This document shows, piece by piece, positions 20,934-29,570 of a stretch of 64,000 nt of DNA. The DNA is taken from contig NZ_STFZ01000011.1 of assembly GCF_005222845.1 (NCBI RefSeq), forward strand, positions 337,996 to 401,995, in the 5' to 3' direction. This DNA is from Rhizobium sp. FY34 (GTDB lineage Bacteria > Pseudomonadota > Alphaproteobacteria > Rhizobiales > Rhizobiaceae). The first letter of the stretch is position 1, and each line of letters starts with the position of its first letter. The position numbers and the translations under genes were made by a program. The notes below the pieces were generated by a model that was not told where the DNA came from, made no database searches, and saw nothing but the letters and a program-made list of their open reading frames with translations.

Positions 20934-22136
20934 TCAGGCAAAGCTGGCCGAGAAAGCAATAGCGTAGGACGCATCCTCGATCTGGCCCTTGAACAGGAGT
21001 TCGGCCCCCAGACGGCCGATCTCGTCGGAGCTCTTGGCCGCAGCACCGCAGCCGCCGGTCAGGACCGCAATGCGCGGCGATTGCGTATAGGCAATGGCCG
21101 GATAGCCGGTGGGCGTGTTCGACACGACGCAGGCGCCGGTCGAGGCGCGGCTGAGATCAAGGTTCGGCACCAGCTTCTCGATGATCGAGACATGATGATC
21201 GCGCACGCTGTCGCGTCCGCCGCTGCGGAACCAGGCCCGCATCTCGGCGTCACGCATCACCTGCACATCATCATGATCGCCGCCAATCTTCAGATAGACC
21301 TGACCGTCAGGATAGCGCACCGGCGGCAGCATGTAGATGTGCTTTGCCGTATCGCGCGGCTTATAGATCAGCGACGGCATGCCGGCAAATTGCGCCAGTT
21401 CCTCGTCGGCTATCGGAAAGAAGGTCACGGTGCGGGCATAGACAGACATCTCGACCGTCGCGGGTAGCAGACCCTCGGCAATCGAGAAGCCGCCGGCTGA
21501 AACAAGCGCCTTTTCCGCTGTGAAACATTCGCCCTCCACCGTGCGCACAACGGCAAGACCACCCTCCTCCCGCACGGAAATAACCGTCTGGGCAATCAGG
21601 CTTGCGTCCTGGCGGGCAGCCAGCAGCGACTGCGCCTTCACCAGCGCGCGCGGATTGACATAGCCGGCATTCATCGGCTCATGCACGCCCTCGCAGCCGG
21701 GCTCGAAACCGAAATAGGGGAAATCCTGCGCCAGAGCCGCATCGTCCAGCAACCGGGTCTGGACGTTCAGCGTCTCGGCAGCGCGCGAAACGTCCGCAAC
21801 AAGAGGATAGCCGGCGCTGCGCTGCGGCCCGACTACCAGGCAGCCGACGCCGTGATAAAACGCAATGCCGCTGTCGCGGGCGATCTCGTCATAGCGGGCA
21901 ATCGACCGGTTGGCGAGAAGCGCCCAGGTTGGGTCCGAATCGATCGTGCGGGTAATGCGCGCTTCGTCATAGTGGCTGGCAAACACGCCCTGATGGTTTT
22001 TTGTGTCGAGAGGTTCGTCCGGCCCGATCAGCGCCACGCCATCCGTCCATTGCGACAGATGGCGGGCGGCCGCCGCGCCCATCATGCCACGACCGATAAT
22101 GATATATTTGAAATCCGCCGCCATATCCGCGCCCAT
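20934..22136 (-). CDS. FAD-dependent oxidoreductase (DAO/sarcosine oxidase-like)
   Basis: The 400-residue product has an N-terminal dinucleotide fold motif (YIIIGRGMMGAAAARHLSQW) and a DAO-type C-terminal region ending RIAVLTGGCGAAAKSSDEIGRLGAELL. This fits the glycine/D-amino-acid or sarcosine oxidase superfamily, which oxidises an amine with FAD. The substrate cannot be told from sequence. A second ATG at 22124 (MAADFKYII) is an equally good start; neither has a strong ribosome site. It stands alone between rnpB and the amidase gene. Confidence 0.8.
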   Translation of the reverse strand: MGADMAADFKYIIIGRGMMGAAAARHLSQWTDGVALIGPDEPLDTKNHQGVFASHYDEARITRTIDSDPTWALLANRSIARYDEIARDSGIAFYHGVGCLVVGPQRSAGYPLVADVSRAAETLNVQTRLLDDAALAQDFPYFGFEPGCEGVHEPMNAGYVNPRALVKAQSLLAARQDASLIAQTVISVREEGGLAVVRTVEGECFTAEKALVSAGGFSIAEGLLPATVEMSVYARTVTFFPIADEELAQFAGMPSLIYKPRDTAKHIYMLPPVRYPDGQVYLKIGGDHDDVQVMRDAEMRAWFRSGGRDSVRDHHVSIIEKLVPNLDLSRASTGACVVSNTPTGYPAIAYTQSPRIAVLTGGCGAAAKSSDEIGRLGAELLFKGQIEDASYAIAFSASFA

Positions 22137-22211
22137 TCCCAGGAAAATCTGAATGGATAAGGCCTTTAGCGCGTCCGGTGAAACCGCGTCCAGAGGCAGA
22201 TCGTCGCGATC

Positions 22212-22985
22212 TCAGGCGCTGTCGCTGCCGTGATAGTGCGAAAGTCCGGCCAGCAGACGGTGCAGCGTTTCAATCGTCGACATGTCGGCAATGCCATCCA
22301 CGAGAGCCGGGCGAAAATGCCGCTGGAATGCCTCGACGACACCTTCCGTGCGTTCGCAGAATTCGCCGGTAATCTCGACGCCGTAGCCGTAGAGCGCCAG
22401 CATGCCCTGCAGCGCCTCGATCGGCTGACCGCTCTCGCCACGCTGGAAATAGCGCCCTCCCCGGATCGCGCCCGGCTCGACCAAATGCCCGACACCATTA
22501 TCATGCAGGCGCTTCCAGGGGAACTTCTCGCCCGGATCAACCTTGCGCTTTGGCGCCACATCGGAATGCCCAAGCACCCGCTCTGTCGGGATCGACCAGC
22601 GCGCCATGCAATCGCGACAAAGCGCGATGACGGCTTCAATCTGCTCGTCCGGAAATTCCGGCAATCCACCGGGATGACCGGCATTGGCAATCTCGATGCC
22701 GATGGAGCGCGAATTGATATCCGTTTCGCCGGCCCAGGAACTCTTACCAGCGTGCCAGGCCCGACGCGCTTCCGGCACCATCTGCACCACGCGGCCATCG
22801 GGCCAGACGAAATAATGGCTCGACACCTGGCTCTCGACATTCTTCAGCCAGGACAGCGCCTGGCCGTGATCGGGCATGCCCGTATAGTGGAGAATGAGCA
22901 TGTCTGGCGCAACGCCATCAACGCGTTCGCCATGATTGGGAGACGGCTCGACGCGCGCTCCGACAAAATCAGGCACCAGTTTCAT
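22212..22985 (-). CDS. N-acetylmuramoyl-L-alanine amidase (AmpD-type) with peptidoglycan-binding domain
   Basis: The enzyme cuts the bond between MurNAc and L-Ala in peptidoglycan or its fragments. Residues about 25-170 are an amidase_2 domain: LILHYTGMPDHGQAL carries the first zinc His, IGIEIANAGH a second region, and VLGHSDVAPKRKVDPGEKFPW the final His and Asp. Residues about 185-250 form a peptidoglycan-binding domain (LQGMLALYGYGVEITGEF...VVEAFQRHFRP). No signal peptide is seen, so it may be the cytosolic recycling type. It overlaps the DnaJ-like gene by 4 bp. Confidence 0.88.
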   Translation of the reverse strand: MKLVPDFVGARVEPSPNHGERVDGVAPDMLILHYTGMPDHGQALSWLKNVESQVSSHYFVWPDGRVVQMVPEARRAWHAGKSSWAGETDINSRSIGIEIANAGHPGGLPEFPDEQIEAVIALCRDCMARWSIPTERVLGHSDVAPKRKVDPGEKFPWKRLHDNGVGHLVEPGAIRGGRYFQRGESGQPIEALQGMLALYGYGVEITGEFCERTEGVVEAFQRHFRPALVDGIADMSTIETLHRLLAGLSHYHGSDSA

Positions 22986-23731
22986 GCAGCCTTGCGGTCC
23001 TTGGCAATCGCAGCATAGGCGGCATTCAGCGCAGCCATGCGTTCATTGGCCGCCGCATGCAGCGCTTCCGGCACGCCACGGGCAATCAGCTTGTCCGGGT
23101 GATGCTCGGCCACCAGACGGCGATAACGCTTGCGGATCTCGGTAAAATCATCCGTGGGAGACACGCCGAGCACAAAATAGGGATCGCCGCCTTCCAGGTG
23201 CACGTGGCGCGCCAGAATGCGGCGAAAGCGTTCCTCATCAATATGGAAGATTTCAGCGATGCGCGCCAGAAACGCCAGTTCCTTCTCGTGCATCATGCCA
23301 TCGGCCTTGGCGATGTGAAAAAGACCATCCACGACGCTTTCCAGCATCGGGCAATTGTCATCGCCCGATCCGCAGAGCTTTGCCAACTTTTCCGCATAGG
23401 ACTCGTAGCCTGCCACATCCTGGCGGGCGAGGTTGTAAAGCCGCGCAACATTGCGGGCCTCTTCCTCTGGAAAATCAAAAATCTGGCGGAATGCATCCAC
23501 TTCCGATTCGACCACGGCACCATCGGCCTTCGCCATCTTGGCAGACAGCGCAATGATGGCGACCGAGAAGGACACCTGGCGGCGGGTTTCCGGATCGCCT
23601 TCGAACAATGTTCGGATTGCCTCGACCATTCGCGCAAGCGCGTCATGAACCGTGTCACCGATGCTGCCGAGCAACCGATCCCACAATGACGACAATTGAA
23701 GGCAGGCAAAATCTAAAATCATGCTGTACAT
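22982..23731 (-). CDS. TerB/DnaJ co-chaperone-like protein (DjlA type)
   Basis: The product is about 249 residues. A TerB-like helical domain spans about 50-150 (VAIIALSAKMAKADGAVVESEVDAFRQIF, and FHIAKADGMMHEKELAFL). A C-terminal J domain spans about 180-245 (DPYFVLGVSPTDDFTEIRKRYRRLVAEHHPDKL), including the HPD motif that stimulates DnaK. This layout is that of DjlA, but there is no clear membrane anchor. The start is uncertain: ATGs at 23731 and 23722 both lack a good ribosome site. It is coupled by a 4-bp overlap to the amidase gene. Confidence 0.82.
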   Translation of the reverse strand: MYSMILDFACLQLSSLWDRLLGSIGDTVHDALARMVEAIRTLFEGDPETRRQVSFSVAIIALSAKMAKADGAVVESEVDAFRQIFDFPEEEARNVARLYNLARQDVAGYESYAEKLAKLCGSGDDNCPMLESVVDGLFHIAKADGMMHEKELAFLARIAEIFHIDEERFRRILARHVHLEGGDPYFVLGVSPTDDFTEIRKRYRRLVAEHHPDKLIARGVPEALHAAANERMAALNAAYAAIAKDRKAA

Positions 23732-24061
23732 GACCAAATTCTGGAACCCTTGGCAAGCGCAAGGAGTTCAGTTGCGGATTAATGTTTGTCCATGATACGC
23801 GACCGGCCTGACGACGGATCTGCCGGGTCCCAAACTGTCGCACGCGGCAGGCACGCATCAAGACCTGACCAGTCGGCACCGGCAACCCCGGGCGGCAGCA
23901 CCGATTTAAGCCTGTGGATTTTGAACCGATTGAATTGCGAAAGGTTCCGAAATCTGCGCGAAATAGCGGATTTTCTTGAGAAATTCACTTTACAGCCGTG
24001 ACGCCCTGTCGCATCCATTCGCCTGTCCAGGTAGAGGGCGCGAAGGCGCGAAGGAGGTTTC
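23732..24061. other. Divergent intergenic region upstream of pfp
   Basis: About 330 bp separate the DnaJ-like gene and pfp, which are divergent, so promoters for both should lie here. I see no convincing coding sequence or clear promoter. A short tandem GGCGCGAA repeat (24037-24052) runs into the pfp ribosome site GGAGG. Confidence 0.4.
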
Positions 24062-25273
24062 ATGGCCAAGCAGAAAGTAGCGTTGTTGACAGCAGGCGGG
24101 CTTGCGCCCTGCCTTTCATCCGCCGTCGGCGGCCTGATCGAACGTTACACCGACATTGCCCCGGAACTTGAACTCATCGCCTATCGCTCCGGCTATCAAG
24201 GTGTGCTTCTGGGCGACCGAATCGAGATCACCGCCAGCATGCGCGAGCGCGCCCATGTTCTGCACCGCTACGGCGGATCACCGATCGGCAACAGCCGTGT
24301 CAAGCTGACCAACACCGCCGATTGCGTGAAGCGCGGTCTGGTGAAAGAAGGCGAAAACCCGCTGAAAGTCGCGGCTGACCGGCTGGCAGCTGATGGCGTC
24401 AGCATCCTCCACACCATCGGCGGCGATGACACCAATACCACCGCGGCCGATCTTGCCGCCTATCTCGGCGCCAATGGCTATGATCTGACTGTCGTCGGCC
24501 TGCCCAAGACTGTCGACAATGATGTCGTGCCGATCCGCCAGTCGCTCGGCGCCTGGACGGCAGCCGAAGTTGGCGCGCATTTCTTCGACCATGTGAGCAA
24601 CGAGCAGAGCGCGGCGCCGCGCACGCTGGTCATCCATGAAGTGATGGGACGCCATTGCGGCTGGCTGACGGCTGCCACCGCGCGCGCCTATATTCAGGAC
24701 ACGCGCAACAATGAATATGTCGAAGGCCTGATGATGAACACCCAGATGAAGAACATTGACGGGCTCTACCTGCCCGAGATGGCTTTCGATCTGGACGCAG
24801 AAGCAGAGCGCCTGCGCACCGTCATGGATACCTGTGGCTTCGTGACGCTGTTCGTCTCGGAAGGTGCGGGCCTCGATACCATCGTCGCCGAACGGGAAGC
24901 CGCCGGAGAAGCGGTCAAGCGCGATGCCTTCGGCCACGTCAAGATCGATACGGTCAATGTCGGGCACTGGTTCCAGAAGCATTTCGCCAGCCTTCTTCAT
25001 GCAGAACGCTCCATGGTGCAAAAATCTGGCTATTACGCCCGCTCCGCACCGGCCAATGGCGACGACCTGCGCCTTATCCAGAGCATGGTCGATCTGGCCG
25101 TCGAAAGCGCCCTCAACAAGGTCTCCGGTGTCACCGGGCACGATGAAGGCCAGAATGGGAAATTGCGCACGATTGAATTCCCGCGTATCAAGGGGGGTAA
25201 ACATTTCGATCTGTCGACACCTTGGTTCGGCGAAGTCATGGACTTCATCGGCCAGCCCTACAGGCCCGCGTGA
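24062..25273 (+). CDS. pfp: Pyrophosphate-dependent 6-phosphofructokinase
   Basis: This cytoplasmic glycolytic enzyme phosphorylates fructose 6-phosphate with pyrophosphate and is reversible. The product is 403 residues. TAGGLAPCLSSAVGGLIERY is the N-terminal phosphate-binding loop. HTIGGDDTNTTA has the GGDD motif, and GLPKTVDNDV the catalytic PKTVDND, where the Lys and second Asp mark PPi rather than ATP use. HEVMGRHCGWLTAATARA follows. A strong GGAGG lies six bases before the ATG. Confidence 0.92.
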   Translation: MAKQKVALLTAGGLAPCLSSAVGGLIERYTDIAPELELIAYRSGYQGVLLGDRIEITASMRERAHVLHRYGGSPIGNSRVKLTNTADCVKRGLVKEGENPLKVAADRLAADGVSILHTIGGDDTNTTAADLAAYLGANGYDLTVVGLPKTVDNDVVPIRQSLGAWTAAEVGAHFFDHVSNEQSAAPRTLVIHEVMGRHCGWLTAATARAYIQDTRNNEYVEGLMMNTQMKNIDGLYLPEMAFDLDAEAERLRTVMDTCGFVTLFVSEGAGLDTIVAEREAAGEAVKRDAFGHVKIDTVNVGHWFQKHFASLLHAERSMVQKSGYYARSAPANGDDLRLIQSMVDLAVESALNKVSGVTGHDEGQNGKLRTIEFPRIKGGKHFDLSTPWFGEVMDFIGQPYRPA

Positions 25274-25300
25274 TCGACAGGCCGAGCGAGATTGAGAGAA

Positions 25301-25325
25301 CTGGAAGGGTAAGACATCCTTCCAG
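25301..25325. other. Hairpin between pfp and the next gene
   Basis: CTGGAAGG and CCTTCCAG form a perfect 8-bp stem around 9 nt, 27 bp after the pfp stop and 15 bp before the next start. No T-run follows. It may be a weak terminator or mRNA processing element. Confidence 0.35.
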
Positions 25326-25339
25326 CACAGGAGGGTAAT

Positions 25340-25969
25340 ATGGGGCCAGAGAGCTTGCTGATTGTCGCAGCCGCGTCCTTTGCTGTCCTGCTTCTTCCCT
25401 CGCCCGCCGGCAAGCTCCTTCGCGACTACACCCTATCGTGCGGCAAAGCGCGCAGCCTTCTGCTATTGCCAAGCCTCTGGTTTGGCTATCTGGCTGCCGG
25501 CATCCTGGCGGGTGCCGCCTACTTGATCCTGCGCGCCGTTATGCCGGCCATGACCGGTGCGCTATCCTGGCTGGCGGTCGTCTATATCGTCATCTTTGCC
25601 CTGCGTGCCCAGCGCCAGCATCTGGCTTTTCGAATCGCCGACAACGACAACCTTCCCGAGCACGGCCTTTTGCGCATGGCGCTGCGGCTCGTCGTCTCAG
25701 CCCCACGCACGACCCTGGTCGTCGCACTGCTTTCAGTGCTTTATCAAGCCACAGACGCCCCCCTTCCGCCTGTTCAGGCAGTGGCCTTTACAGGCCTTTC
25801 CTATGCAGCAGCTGCCCTGATTGCCCCGCTTATACAAGTGCTTGCTGCCGAACGTTCAGCCCGGAAAATCCGCCAGTTCCAGCAGCGTAATCCAGCCTCG
25901 CGCAAGGCTCCGACGCGATTTATCGCAAGTCGGGCCGTGACGGCCGGCTACCGAAGGATTGCCGCATGA
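25340..25969 (+). CDS. Integral membrane protein, LysE/RhtB exporter-like
   Basis: The 209-residue product has about five hydrophobic segments (near residues 5-20, 40-68, 72-88, 118-135, 145-165). The layout and length resemble LysE/RhtB amino-acid exporters, including the N-terminal helix ending in a PS(P)AG turn, but the similarity is weak and no substrate can be assigned. The tail is basic. An excellent ribosome site (AGGAGGGTAAT) precedes the ATG. It follows pfp by 66 bp and may be co-transcribed. Confidence 0.6.
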   Translation: MGPESLLIVAAASFAVLLLPSPAGKLLRDYTLSCGKARSLLLLPSLWFGYLAAGILAGAAYLILRAVMPAMTGALSWLAVVYIVIFALRAQRQHLAFRIADNDNLPEHGLLRMALRLVVSAPRTTLVVALLSVLYQATDAPLPPVQAVAFTGLSYAAAALIAPLIQVLAAERSARKIRQFQQRNPASRKAPTRFIASRAVTAGYRRIAA

Positions 25970-26070
25970 CAGATCCATGTCTTGCTGTAACGGCCTTGAT
26001 GCGTTAATGAATTCTTCAGAGGTAGGACACCGGCGAGGCTGGGGATATTCATCTTCATGAAAGTGAGACG

Positions 26071-27270
26071 ATGGCGATAACCCGATATTTCGGTTGCAAC
26101 GCGGTTGTAGCGGTTGCCATTTGCGGGGCGGTTTCCGGCTGCTCGAGCGTCCAGACGTCATCCAAGACGGATGCGCCGGCAACGACAACTGTCGCTTCAG
26201 CCGCACAATCGGAAGCCTCTCAGAAGACTGGACGCCTCGTTGCGGCCGAATCTGGAGTGCCTTCGGCATCTGCCCCCATCGAACAGGCCAGCGCTGCACT
26301 GCCGGCCGGACCTGTCAGCGTTCCACCGGGCATGACCACAGCCGTTCTGCAAAAGGGCGCGCGTATCCACGACCTGGGCCTACCGACCGGTGCCTCGGCA
26401 ATCCAGGCGCAGAATGCAGCTGTTATTGCAGCCCTGTCCGCTGAACAGGCCGCCCTTCAGCCCGCCCAATCACAGACGACCCAGACCCAGACTGGCCAGA
26501 TCCAGATGACACAGGGTCAAACAATACCGGCACAGACCGGACAGGCGCAAACCGCCCTGCTTCAGAAAACCCAACCGGTTGCCGTAACCCCGACCGCCTT
26601 GCAGCAGACTTCGCTGCAGCAGACAGGCGCGATGCAGGCCATCAATATGGCAACCGCGCCACAGAGCGTGACTAAGCCGCTGACCGATCCGACGGCACTT
26701 TCGGCACCTCCGGCTGCAGGCAGCAAGACATCGACTGGCCTGCCCGACGATCTGGCCGCAACCTATGCCGCCATTCCGACACCCCGCCCGAAGATCAGCC
26801 CGGCAGGCACCTCGACAATGGTTGCCTATGCCGCACCCGGCACACAGTCGCTCTCGGCATTGTCGCATGATTTCTTCCCGCCTGCTCCGGGTGGTCCGCT
26901 GCCTGAGACGGCAGAAGCCAGCACGCCGACGCTGAACAAGCTCATCAAGCGCTATGCAGGCATGTATGGCGTGCCGGAAGCGCTGGTGCATCGCGTGGTT
27001 CACCGCGAGAGCAAATACAATCCGCGCGCCTATAACAAGCGCGGCTTCTGGGGCCTCATGCAGATCAAGTATTCCACGGCCAAATCCATGGGCTATGACG
27101 GTCCCGCCGAAGGCCTGCTGGATGCCGAAACCAATCTCAAATACGCGATCAAATATCTGCGCGGCGCCTGGCTGGTTGCCGACAACGATTCGTCCAACGC
27201 GATCAATCTCTATGCGCGCGGCTATTATTACGACGCCAAGCGCAAGGACATGCTGCACGTCATGCAGTGA
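26071..27270 (+). CDS. Lytic transglycosylase lipoprotein (SLT domain)
   Basis: The enzyme cleaves peptidoglycan glycan strands, forming anhydro-MurNAc ends. The 399-residue product has a lipoprotein signal (VAVAICGAVSGCSS, lipobox Cys near residue 24). A low-complexity region of roughly 200 residues follows, with Q/T-rich repeats (QTQTGQ, QTTQTQ, QTGQAQT). Residues about 290-399 form the SLT domain: LVHRVVHRESKYNPRAYN holds the catalytic Glu, then GFWGLMQIKYSTAKSMGY and NLYARGYYYDAK. The linker is unlike its neighbours in composition. No strong ribosome site is seen. Confidence 0.85.
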   Translation: MAITRYFGCNAVVAVAICGAVSGCSSVQTSSKTDAPATTTVASAAQSEASQKTGRLVAAESGVPSASAPIEQASAALPAGPVSVPPGMTTAVLQKGARIHDLGLPTGASAIQAQNAAVIAALSAEQAALQPAQSQTTQTQTGQIQMTQGQTIPAQTGQAQTALLQKTQPVAVTPTALQQTSLQQTGAMQAINMATAPQSVTKPLTDPTALSAPPAAGSKTSTGLPDDLAATYAAIPTPRPKISPAGTSTMVAYAAPGTQSLSALSHDFFPPAPGGPLPETAEASTPTLNKLIKRYAGMYGVPEALVHRVVHRESKYNPRAYNKRGFWGLMQIKYSTAKSMGYDGPAEGLLDAETNLKYAIKYLRGAWLVADNDSSNAINLYARGYYYDAKRKDMLHVMQ

Positions 27271-27400
27271 TGCGCGCCGCACGCTTCAGCGCCTGGCGCC
27301 AAGGCATTCAATCGAATAGTCTTTTCTAAACCCGCATGGCCGCCCGCATTACAGGCTGCTTGGGTGTGAGGCATCAGCTTCACAGCCCTGCGGCAGGGGT

Positions 27401-27422
27401 TTATGACAGGCAATTGTGACGC
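27401..27422. promoter_or_regulatory. Possible PhoB half-sites upstream of btaA
   Basis: TTATGACAGGCAATTGTGAC contains two TGAC-type half-sites like those of rhizobial Pho boxes, about 100 bp before btaA. The half-sites are 13 bp apart rather than the usual 11, so this is weak. Phosphate control of btaAB is known in Sinorhizobium. Confidence 0.25.
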
Positions 27423-27520
27423 TTTACGTTTGCACGCAGCCCCATACCTGCCCGCGTCATCATATTGTAGCACACCCCCGCTAGAGCCTTGCGAAACCTA
27501 TGAAGAGGCGGGAATCGACA

Positions 27521-28768
27521 ATGGCGGAGATGGCACCGGAAGCCAGCTTTCTGAAGAACGGAAAGCTTAAGACTGCACTTTTGCAACACAAGGCCCTGTC
27601 GAAGAGCGGGCTTTCCGAGCGCCTCTTCGGCCTCCTGTTCTCCGGTCTCGTCTATCCGCAGATCTGGGAGGACCCGGAGGTCGATATGGCCGCTATGGAG
27701 CTTGGCGAAGGCCACAGCATTGTCACCATCGGTTCCGGCGGCTGCAATATGCTGGCTTATCTCTCCTGCCGGCCGCGCTCCATCGATGTGGTCGATCTCA
27801 ATCCGCACCATATTGCTCTCAACCGCCTGAAACTTGCTGCCTTCCAGACGCTGCCCACCCATAGCGACGTGGTGCGCCTGCTGGCCACCGACAATGCGCC
27901 CGGCAATGGCAAGGCCTATGACACGTTCATTGCCCCGTCGCTTGACGGCGCAACCCGCGCCTATTGGGAAAAGCGCACGCTGAGCGGACGTCGGCGCATT
28001 TCGGTCTTCGAGCGCAATATCTACCGCACCGGCCTGCTCGGTCGCTTCATTGCCATCGGCCATATTCTGGCGCGTCTGCATGGTGTAAAACTCAGCGAGA
28101 TGGCTGAAACCCGCTCGCTGCGCGAACAGCGCCAGTTTTTCGACGCGCATATCGCGCCGCTCTTCGACAAGCCGCTCATCCGCCTGATCACCAGCGCCAA
28201 AAGCTCGCTGTTCGGGCTTGGCATTCCGCCCCAGCAATATGACGAGCTGGCAAGCCTTGCCGATGACGGCTCGATTGCGCCGGTGCTACGCCAGCGCCTG
28301 GAAAAGCTCGCCTGCCACTTTCCGCTGCGCGACAATTACTTCGCCTGGCAGGCCTTCATGCGCCGCTATCCGCAGCCGCACGAAGGCAGCCTGCCCACCT
28401 ATCTGAAACCGGAGCATTACCGCGCCATCCGCGAGCATGCAGACCGGGTCAGCGTCCATCACGAGACCTTCACCGCCTGTCTGGCGACAAAATCGGCAGC
28501 AAGCGTCGATCGCTATGTGCTGCTCGACGCGCAGGACTGGATGAATGACCGGCAGCTGAATGAGCTCTGGGCGGAAATTACCCGCACTGCCGCCCCAGGC
28601 GCCCGCGTCATCTTCCGCACGGCGGCCGAGAAGAGCATCATCGAAGGGCGCCTGTCAGACGCCATCCGCGACCAGTGGACCTATCTGGACGCCCGCTCGC
28701 AGGAACTCAACCTGCAGGATCGCTCGGCCATCTATGGCGGCTTCCACATCTATACGAGGCCCGCATGA
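27521..28768 (+). CDS. btaA: SAM:diacylglycerol 3-amino-3-carboxypropyltransferase BtaA
   Basis: BtaA moves the aminocarboxypropyl group of SAM onto diacylglycerol, giving diacylglycerylhomoserine, the first step of the betaine lipid DGTS. The product is 415 residues from MAEMAPEASF. The DUF3419 family signature is clear: LVYPQIWEDPEVDMAAMELG near residue 45, then IVTIGSGGCNMLAYLSCRP (SAM site) and DVVDLNPHHIALNRLKL. GAGGCGGGA precedes this ATG, whereas an ATG seven codons upstream lacks a ribosome site. It overlaps btaB by 4 bp. Betaine lipids replace phospholipids under phosphate limitation. Confidence 0.93.
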   Translation: MAEMAPEASFLKNGKLKTALLQHKALSKSGLSERLFGLLFSGLVYPQIWEDPEVDMAAMELGEGHSIVTIGSGGCNMLAYLSCRPRSIDVVDLNPHHIALNRLKLAAFQTLPTHSDVVRLLATDNAPGNGKAYDTFIAPSLDGATRAYWEKRTLSGRRRISVFERNIYRTGLLGRFIAIGHILARLHGVKLSEMAETRSLREQRQFFDAHIAPLFDKPLIRLITSAKSSLFGLGIPPQQYDELASLADDGSIAPVLRQRLEKLACHFPLRDNYFAWQAFMRRYPQPHEGSLPTYLKPEHYRAIREHADRVSVHHETFTACLATKSAASVDRYVLLDAQDWMNDRQLNELWAEITRTAAPGARVIFRTAAEKSIIEGRLSDAIRDQWTYLDARSQELNLQDRSAIYGGFHIYTRPA

Positions 28769-29460
28769 CGCAACTGGGTGAGACACAGCCGCTGAACGAC
28801 GATGCGCATGCGGCGCGCATGGACCGCATGTATCGCTATCAGCGGCATGTCTATGATCTCACCCGCAAATATTACCTTCTGGGTCGTGACAAGGCGATCC
28901 GGGATTTGCAGGTGCCGCAAGGTGGATCGCTGCTGGAAGTCGGCTGCGGCACAGGCCGCAACCTCGTGCTGGCCCACAGGCGCTACCCGACAGCAAAACT
29001 ATACGGACTGGATATTTCGGCAGAAATGCTCACAAGTACCCGCGCCAAGTTCATCGGCCTACCGGCAGCGCCGGTCCTGAGGGTCGCCGACGCGACGGAT
29101 TTTTCCGCCGCGGAGTTCGGCGCGCAGGGTTTCGACCGCATCCTCATTTCCTATGCCCTGTCGATGATCCCGGATTGGCGCGGCGCAATCACCGCAAGCC
29201 TTAAGGCCCTCAATCCGGGCGGCTCGCTGCATATCGTCGATTTCGGCCAGCAGGAAGATCTGCCACGCTGGTTTCATGCCGGCCTCACCGCCTGGCTGAC
29301 ACGCTTTCACGTCACGCCGCGCGCCGATCTGGAACAGGCGCTGTCTGAACGGCTTGCCGAATTTCAGGCCGATATGCTGTTCCAGCCCATCGGACGCGGC
29401 TATGCCTGGCATGCGATTGTCCGGCGGGGCAATGACGCTCCCATCGTAAAACCTGCATAG
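28765..29460 (+). CDS. btaB: Diacylglyceryl-homoserine N-methyltransferase BtaB
   Basis: BtaB methylates the homoserine nitrogen three times with SAM to complete DGTS. The product is 231 residues. It has a class I methyltransferase fold: GGSLLEVGCGTGRNLVLAHRRYP near residue 50, LYGLDISAEML, FDRILISYALSMIPDW and NPGGSLHIVDFGQ. HVYDLTRKYYLLGRDKAI upstream of motif I is typical of BtaB. The ATGA overlap with btaA supports a two-gene operon. Confidence 0.92.
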   Translation: MTQLGETQPLNDDAHAARMDRMYRYQRHVYDLTRKYYLLGRDKAIRDLQVPQGGSLLEVGCGTGRNLVLAHRRYPTAKLYGLDISAEMLTSTRAKFIGLPAAPVLRVADATDFSAAEFGAQGFDRILISYALSMIPDWRGAITASLKALNPGGSLHIVDFGQQEDLPRWFHAGLTAWLTRFHVTPRADLEQALSERLAEFQADMLFQPIGRGYAWHAIVRRGNDAPIVKPA

Positions 29461-29570
29461 ATCCGCTCTCGTTGATGGAACAACAGACCGATTCGGGCTA
29501 AAAGAGGCTTGGCGGCCCGCATGCTTCGGTCGCTGCCGGGCTGATTCTGGCCGCAGCAATCGGATCGTTC

